A stretch of DNA of 31,272 nucleotides from NCBI GenBank assembly GCA_963922865.1, contig CAWUJK010000014.1:1-31272 (forward strand), read 5' to 3'. This document shows, one piece after another, positions 28,312 to 31,272 of the stretch; position 1 is the stretch's first letter; each line of letters starts with the position of its first letter. Under the pieces are notes generated by a model. The model saw only the letters and a program-made list of their open reading frames with translations, was not told the origin of the DNA and searched no databases. Both the position numbers and the translations under genes were made by a program. The stretch is from CAWUJK01 sp963922865 (GTDB lineage Bacteria > Patescibacteriota > Gracilibacteria > BD1-5 > UBA6164).

Positions 28312-28812
28312 ATGAAACATATATACATAATGATCATACTTTTATTATTATCTTCTTGTACAGATAAATGAGAAGAAATGAAAACAAAAAAAGAAAAAAG
28401 ATCTCAAAAAGTCATCAATCAAATAAGCAAACAAGAAGAAATAGAAAGTAAAAATAATGATAAAAAACTAGAAAAAGAAATAAAAAATTTAGAACAACAA
28501 GAGCAAAAAGCTGCAAATCAAATAAAAAATGAACTTAAAAAACTTGATATAAATCAAGAAAATAAAAGTAAAACAGTAAAAATAGATGCCCCTTACAAAA
28601 ATCCAAAACTTGAAGTTGATATGAAAATAGAATATAGTTTAGATTCTCAAAACAAAATAGAAAAAATAAATATTTCAGCTACTAATGACAATTTAGTATG
28701 AGTTAACAAGCAAGCACAAGCTCTTATATGAAAAACAATTGAGGAAGCTAAACAAGCTTATTTTGCTGGTAGCTCTTTAACTAGTGAAGCGTTTAGAAAT
28801 GCTATTAAATAG
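28312..28812 (+). CDS. Lipoprotein with FMN-attachment-like C-terminus
   Basis: A 166-residue secreted lipoprotein: short hydrophobic signal MKHIYIMIILLLLSSC with lipobox LSSC (Cys16 lipidated, LspA cleavage). Then a ~70-residue Lys/Glu/Gln-rich coiled-coil-like tether (KKEKRSQKVINQISKQEEIE...LEQQEQKAANQIKNELKKLD) and a small C-terminal domain from about residue 90 (YKNPKLEVDMKIEYSLDSQNKIEKINISATNDN...). The protein ends FAGSSLTSEAFRNAIK, which fits the flavinylation motif of FMN-bind/NqrC-type domains (SGATLTSxAV), with Ser155 where Thr is usual. An apbE gene, whose product attaches FMN to such motifs, follows 2 bp later. That this protein carries covalent FMN on the outer face is inference from motif and context. 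Confidence 0.75.
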
Positions 28813-28814
28813 TT

Positions 28815-29660
28815 ATGATATATTGTAAAGAATTATTTTGATCAAAACTTATTATTGATATAAAGGATAAAGTAATAAACGATAAAATAATAGATTTTTG
28901 TTTTGAAACAACAAAAAATTTTGAAAAAAAATATTCTAGGTTTATAAAGTGAAATTATTTATACAAATTGAATCAAAACAAAAAAGCTAGAGTTGATGAA
29001 GAATTTCTATCAATTTTGAGATTATCAAAAAAAGTATCTAGCCTAACAGATTGATATTTTGATATAACTATACTTCCTCTACTAGAAAATATAGGATACT
29101 GAATTTATGATAAAAATTTAAAAACAGATATAGGTTATGAAAACATAGAAATAAAATCTAATATGGTATTTTTAAAAAATTGAGTGTCTATAGATTTATG
29201 AGCTGTTTGAAAATGATATATAGTTGACAAAATATACAATACTCTAGATTCTATTTTCAAAGAGTTTATGATAAATTTTTGAGGAGATATAAAGGTAAAG
29301 GGGAGGCAAAAAATATATTTAGAAGATCCTTTAAAGCAAAATAAATCTATATGAGAAATAAATATAAAAAATTTATCAATATCTTCAAGTAATCCATACA
29401 AAAGAAAAACTAATTTATGACATCATTTGATAAACCCAAAAAGCAAGAAATCTTGTAATGATAAAATTGCCATCTATTTAACTCATAAACTCTCAAGTTT
29501 TTCAGATATATTTTCAACTGCATTATTTGTAACTCCTCTTAAAAAATCTATAAGAATTTTAAATAGTATTGATTGATTAGAATGATTGATAATATCTAAA
29601 AATTGAGAGGTTTTTAAAACAAAATGATTTAATGTTAATTTAAACAAAAAATTATGATAA
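28815..29660 (+). CDS. apbE: ApbE, FAD:protein FMN transferase
   Basis: A 281-residue ApbE. Marks: YSRF...NQNK near the N-terminus, LTDGYFDITILPLLENIGYG, VSIDLGAVGKGYIVDKI (the DxGaxxKGyxxD FAD-binding motif), FMINFGGDIKVKG, NPYKRKTNLGHHLINPKSKKS (H-[IL]-[IL]-[DN]-P) and FSDIFSTALFV (metal-binding Asp; usually aDalAT). It transfers FMN from FAD to a Ser/Thr of partner proteins outside the cytoplasm. No N-terminal signal sequence is visible, which is odd for an enzyme usually exported or tethered. Ends TTA TGA TAA, and the next gene starts inside these bases. Confidence 0.92.
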
Positions 29661-30214
29661 AAAAAGCAATACCAATAAATATATTTTCTTGGATAATAAT
29701 AATAGTTTGAATAATTATTATTCCTATAAGTTTCAATTTCTGGGATAAGCAAATTCTTTGGGATATTTCTTGGTGGAGTGTTGTCTTTATAATGATTATT
29801 AGACCTTTATCAAACATATTTTCTAGATTTATTTTTCTAAAAAAAATGATTTTTTTTAGAAAGGCTTTTTGAATTTTATCAAGTAGTATAGTTATAACTT
29901 TTTTAGTATACAAGCATCTATCAGATCCTTGGCTTATCACACAATATTTTTCTTTAGCCAACTGGAGTTTATATAATCCTATATTTTCAAGGATAAGTGA
30001 AATAACATGATTGATTCTTTTAGTTACATCAAATACATATTCTCAAGTAAAACTCTGAAAATGGTGGAAAAAAATTCAGCGTTTAAGTTATTTATATTTT
30101 TTCTCAGGGACAATGATAGTTGCAATTTGGGAACCACTTAAAGCATATACTACTATTTGAGTAGTATTATTGTTGTGGATACTGGCTAAATTGAAAATAA
30201 AGATTTTAAAATAA
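29654..30214 (+). CDS. Ferric-reductase-like (MsrQ/YedZ-type) membrane protein lacking heme histidines
   Basis: A 186-residue protein with about five membrane helices, overlapping apbE by 7 nt. The order of motifs resembles the ferric-reductase-like transmembrane domain: WWSVVFIMIIRPLSNIF, FFRKAFGILSSSIVITFLVYKHLSDPW (cf. LRRxLGLLaxxyxxLH), TGLILLVTSN, GKWWKKIQRLSYLYFFSGTMIVAIW (cf. WKRLHRLvYlaxxlaxlH). The helix histidines that hold b-heme in this family appear replaced (LH to IQ; the second to a hydrophobic residue), and only one His, His88, exists in the whole chain. Family membership is my reading from the pattern; a different small membrane protein is possible. It probably links membrane electrons to the flavinylated lipoprotein. 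Confidence 0.6.
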
Positions 30215-30304
30215 CTTCCATATTTTAAAAAATGACTCGCTTCGCTCGTAAGAGAACAAAGAGACGAATATTATCGACTAACGTCGGCTCATCCTCTGTA
30301 TAAA

Positions 30305-30343
30305 TATTGCTAACAAATCGTTTTTCAAACTCTTTGAGCAATA
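30305..30343. repeat. Inverted repeat directly after the FISUMP gene stop
   Basis: TATTGCT (30305-30311) and AGCAATA (30337-30343) are exact 7-bp inverted repeats with a 25-nt loop that itself contains TCAAA/TTTGA. They lie 1 bp after the FISUMP stop codon. There is no clean T-run for the minus strand, so it is not a sure terminator. A hairpin just behind a variable region is a known feature of diversity-generating retroelements. Farther left (30215-30304) the 90 bp is unusually GC-rich for this genome and codes nothing I can see. Confidence 0.45.
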
Positions 30344-30344
30344 A

Positions 30345-31272
30345 TTAATCCTTTATACACCTAACCGAGAAACCGTTAGCCTTACTCCGGTAATTGCGGT
30401 CCACGCTAGAGCGACTCCGGTGGAAGTACCTACCACGAGCGCCAGAACCATTAAGACTGGAACTCCACAAGAACGTAATGTTACCACGAGAGTAGAATGC
30501 AGAACCATCACCACTACGGCTACCAGATAAAGGTAGCTTTAATTCTTTTACTATGTTAGTTTTACTTGATTTAGTAGTATGATTCTTCCATCATAAACCA
30601 TCACATTGATATCAGTCTCATGTCCTACAGGTTGTTCAGGCTAGGTAGTTTTCTAAGGTAGTCCATTCTTGATCTGATGGCAAGTGATATCAATTCTTAC
30701 ACGCTGTATTTTTTGCATTTTCCCAGGTATATAGTTTTCACCATATATTAGCTGGAGCTTTATCTCAGTTTGAGTTTGTTCCAGTAAACCAAGTATTAGA
30801 CTTTGTCGTACTTCTCATTTGTGTTGATCATATCGCACAGTCATTGGTATTATTTGTTCATTGATGATTCTTGTAGCATCAATAACTAGAATGTATAGTT
30901 CAATTTGTTCAGTTATCTTTTTTTCACCACTCTATACCATTTCATAGCGTTGAATTACATCATGCCCATGTTTGGGTTCATAGTTTTATGTCAGCTATAT
31001 CACAGTTTGGGTCTACACTCCTCCAATCATTTATGTTTGTATTTGTGGTATTGTTTCAATCTAGATTCTTATACACTATCGTATTTCAACTAGCACTATA
31101 TCATCTTCATCAACTCTTTGCTACTTGGCTTAATTTCTTGAATGTTGTTCAATTTCAAGTTATTACTTCTTTGCTCTTTAAATACGATTTGTAAGTCTTT
31201 GTATTTCATACATCACTTATATCTAGTGAACCTGATTCTGTCTCTTGGATTGGTTCATTCTTATCTGTTGTT
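30345..31272 (-). CDS. FISUMP (Fib_succ_major) domain protein, partial at its N-terminus
   Basis: 309 codons to the TAA, open to the window edge, so the start lies outside. An N-terminal low-complexity Thr/Ser/Asn/Lys part (TTDKNEPIQETESGSLDISDVGNTKTYKS) leads into a region with ADIKLGTQTWAGCNSTLG, then GKLYTWENAKNTACKNGYHLPSDQEWTTLENYL, KELKLPLSGSRSGDGSAFYSRG, LWSSS and NGFSVRCIKD. These are the marks of the FISUMP domain (C-type-lectin-like fold, cf. GWxLPxxxEW, LPLAGxRxxxG, YWSSS, xxGFSVRC), found on surface adhesins. About 30 glycines upstream of 30590 are mostly TGA with AGA/AGG arginine. The last 62 codons use neither, see the variable-region entry. Confidence 0.85.
30348..30530 (-). 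other. Candidate hypervariable region at the FISUMP C-terminus
   Basis: Over about 61 codons the base composition jumps. All eight glycines are GGT or GGC with no TGA. Arginines include CGT, CGC and CGG, which are almost absent elsewhere in the window. Most codons are NNC or NNT (AGC CGT AGT GGT GAT; later AGC, GAC, CGC, AAT, TAC). Yet the frame and the FISUMP end motif (SGSRSGDGS, LWSSS, GFSVRC) are kept. Diversity-generating retroelements mutate adenines of a template repeat whose codons are AAY-rich and copy it into a C-type-lectin-like 3' end, giving this look. No reverse transcriptase or template is within the window. Horizontal patching from a standard-code donor is the main alternative. 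Confidence 0.4.

Noticed and set aside
29135..29961. Minus-strand ORFs opposite apbE and the membrane protein
   Set aside because: Antisense to ApbE with complete motifs; low-complexity Ile/Phe-rich translations.
706..30214. Widespread pseudogenes caused by in-frame TGA
   Set aside because: TGA falls at conserved glycines in every recognisable gene, so these are sense codons in code 25, not nonsense mutations.
30215..30344. DGR template repeat lying directly downstream of the FISUMP gene
   Set aside because: I could not align this GC-rich stretch with the candidate variable region; no reverse transcriptase is nearby on this side.
30905..31194. Plus-strand ORFs opposite the FISUMP gene
   Set aside because: The minus frame shows FISUMP domain motifs and TGA-glycine use; the plus-strand ORFs have none.

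Overview
This window is a 31.3 kb, very AT-rich stretch of a bacterial chromosome that reads UGA as glycine (genetic code 25). In almost every conserved gene TGA codons sit exactly where glycine is invariant: the Era P-loop, the S12 and S13 glycines, the ABC signature motif, the Fic motif. TAA and TAG are the only stops used. Code 25 is known from the Patescibacteria/CPR lineages Absconditabacteria (SR1) and Gracilibacteria (BD1-5/GN02), so the source is very probably one of these small, reduced-genome organisms. Read with the standard code the genes look shattered; read with code 25 they are intact and tightly packed.

Layout. 0.1-1.7 kb (minus): a CGFS glutaredoxin/BolA pair, then the YvcK/CofD-like protein. 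1.7-4.0 kb: an unsettled patch with a GNAT acetyltransferase, a small membrane protein, a frameshifted small gene, a structured plus-strand RNA with its own promoter and terminator, and decayed copies of the 5' end of yvcK and the 3' end of alaS. 4.0-5.9 kb: a short AlaRS lacking the C-terminal domain. 6.0-7.2 kb (plus): a GlmU-like nucleotidyltransferase. 7.2-13.0 kb (minus): tRNA-Thr and a translation/transcription superoperon, infA-rpmJ-rpsM-rpsK-rpsD-rpoA-rplQ-rplM-rpsI-rpsL-rpsG-rpmA. 13.2-15.9 kb: an ABC-2 exporter pair and RmuC. 16.2-21.3 kb: AMMECR1 protein, membrane protein, LspA, MtaB-like methylthiotransferase, GNAT, and an RsmB/F-type rRNA methyltransferase. 21.4-22.7 kb: a small broken ORF and a Fic AMPylase. 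23.0-24.2 kb (plus): Era and a DUF1653 protein. 24.2-26.1 kb: an OmpR-type two-component system. 26.3-28.1 kb: a 598-residue protein that I do not recognise. 28.3-30.2 kb (plus): a three-gene module of lipoprotein, ApbE flavin transferase and ferric-reductase-like membrane protein. 30.3 kb to the end (minus): a FISUMP-domain protein that runs off the window.

Two parts stand out. The lipoprotein/ApbE/membrane-protein operon looks like a minimal extracytosolic flavin-based redox system. Its lipoprotein ends in an FMN-attachment-like motif and its membrane protein has only one histidine, so it cannot bind heme in the usual bis-His way. The last 62 codons of the FISUMP protein change abruptly in base and codon use: no UGA glycine, CGN arginines and a run of NNY codons. 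This is what a diversity-generating-retroelement variable region would look like, although no reverse transcriptase or template repeat lies in the window. A third theme is genome plasticity around alaS and yvcK, where gene-end duplications flank cargo genes in a way that suggests integration by single crossover.
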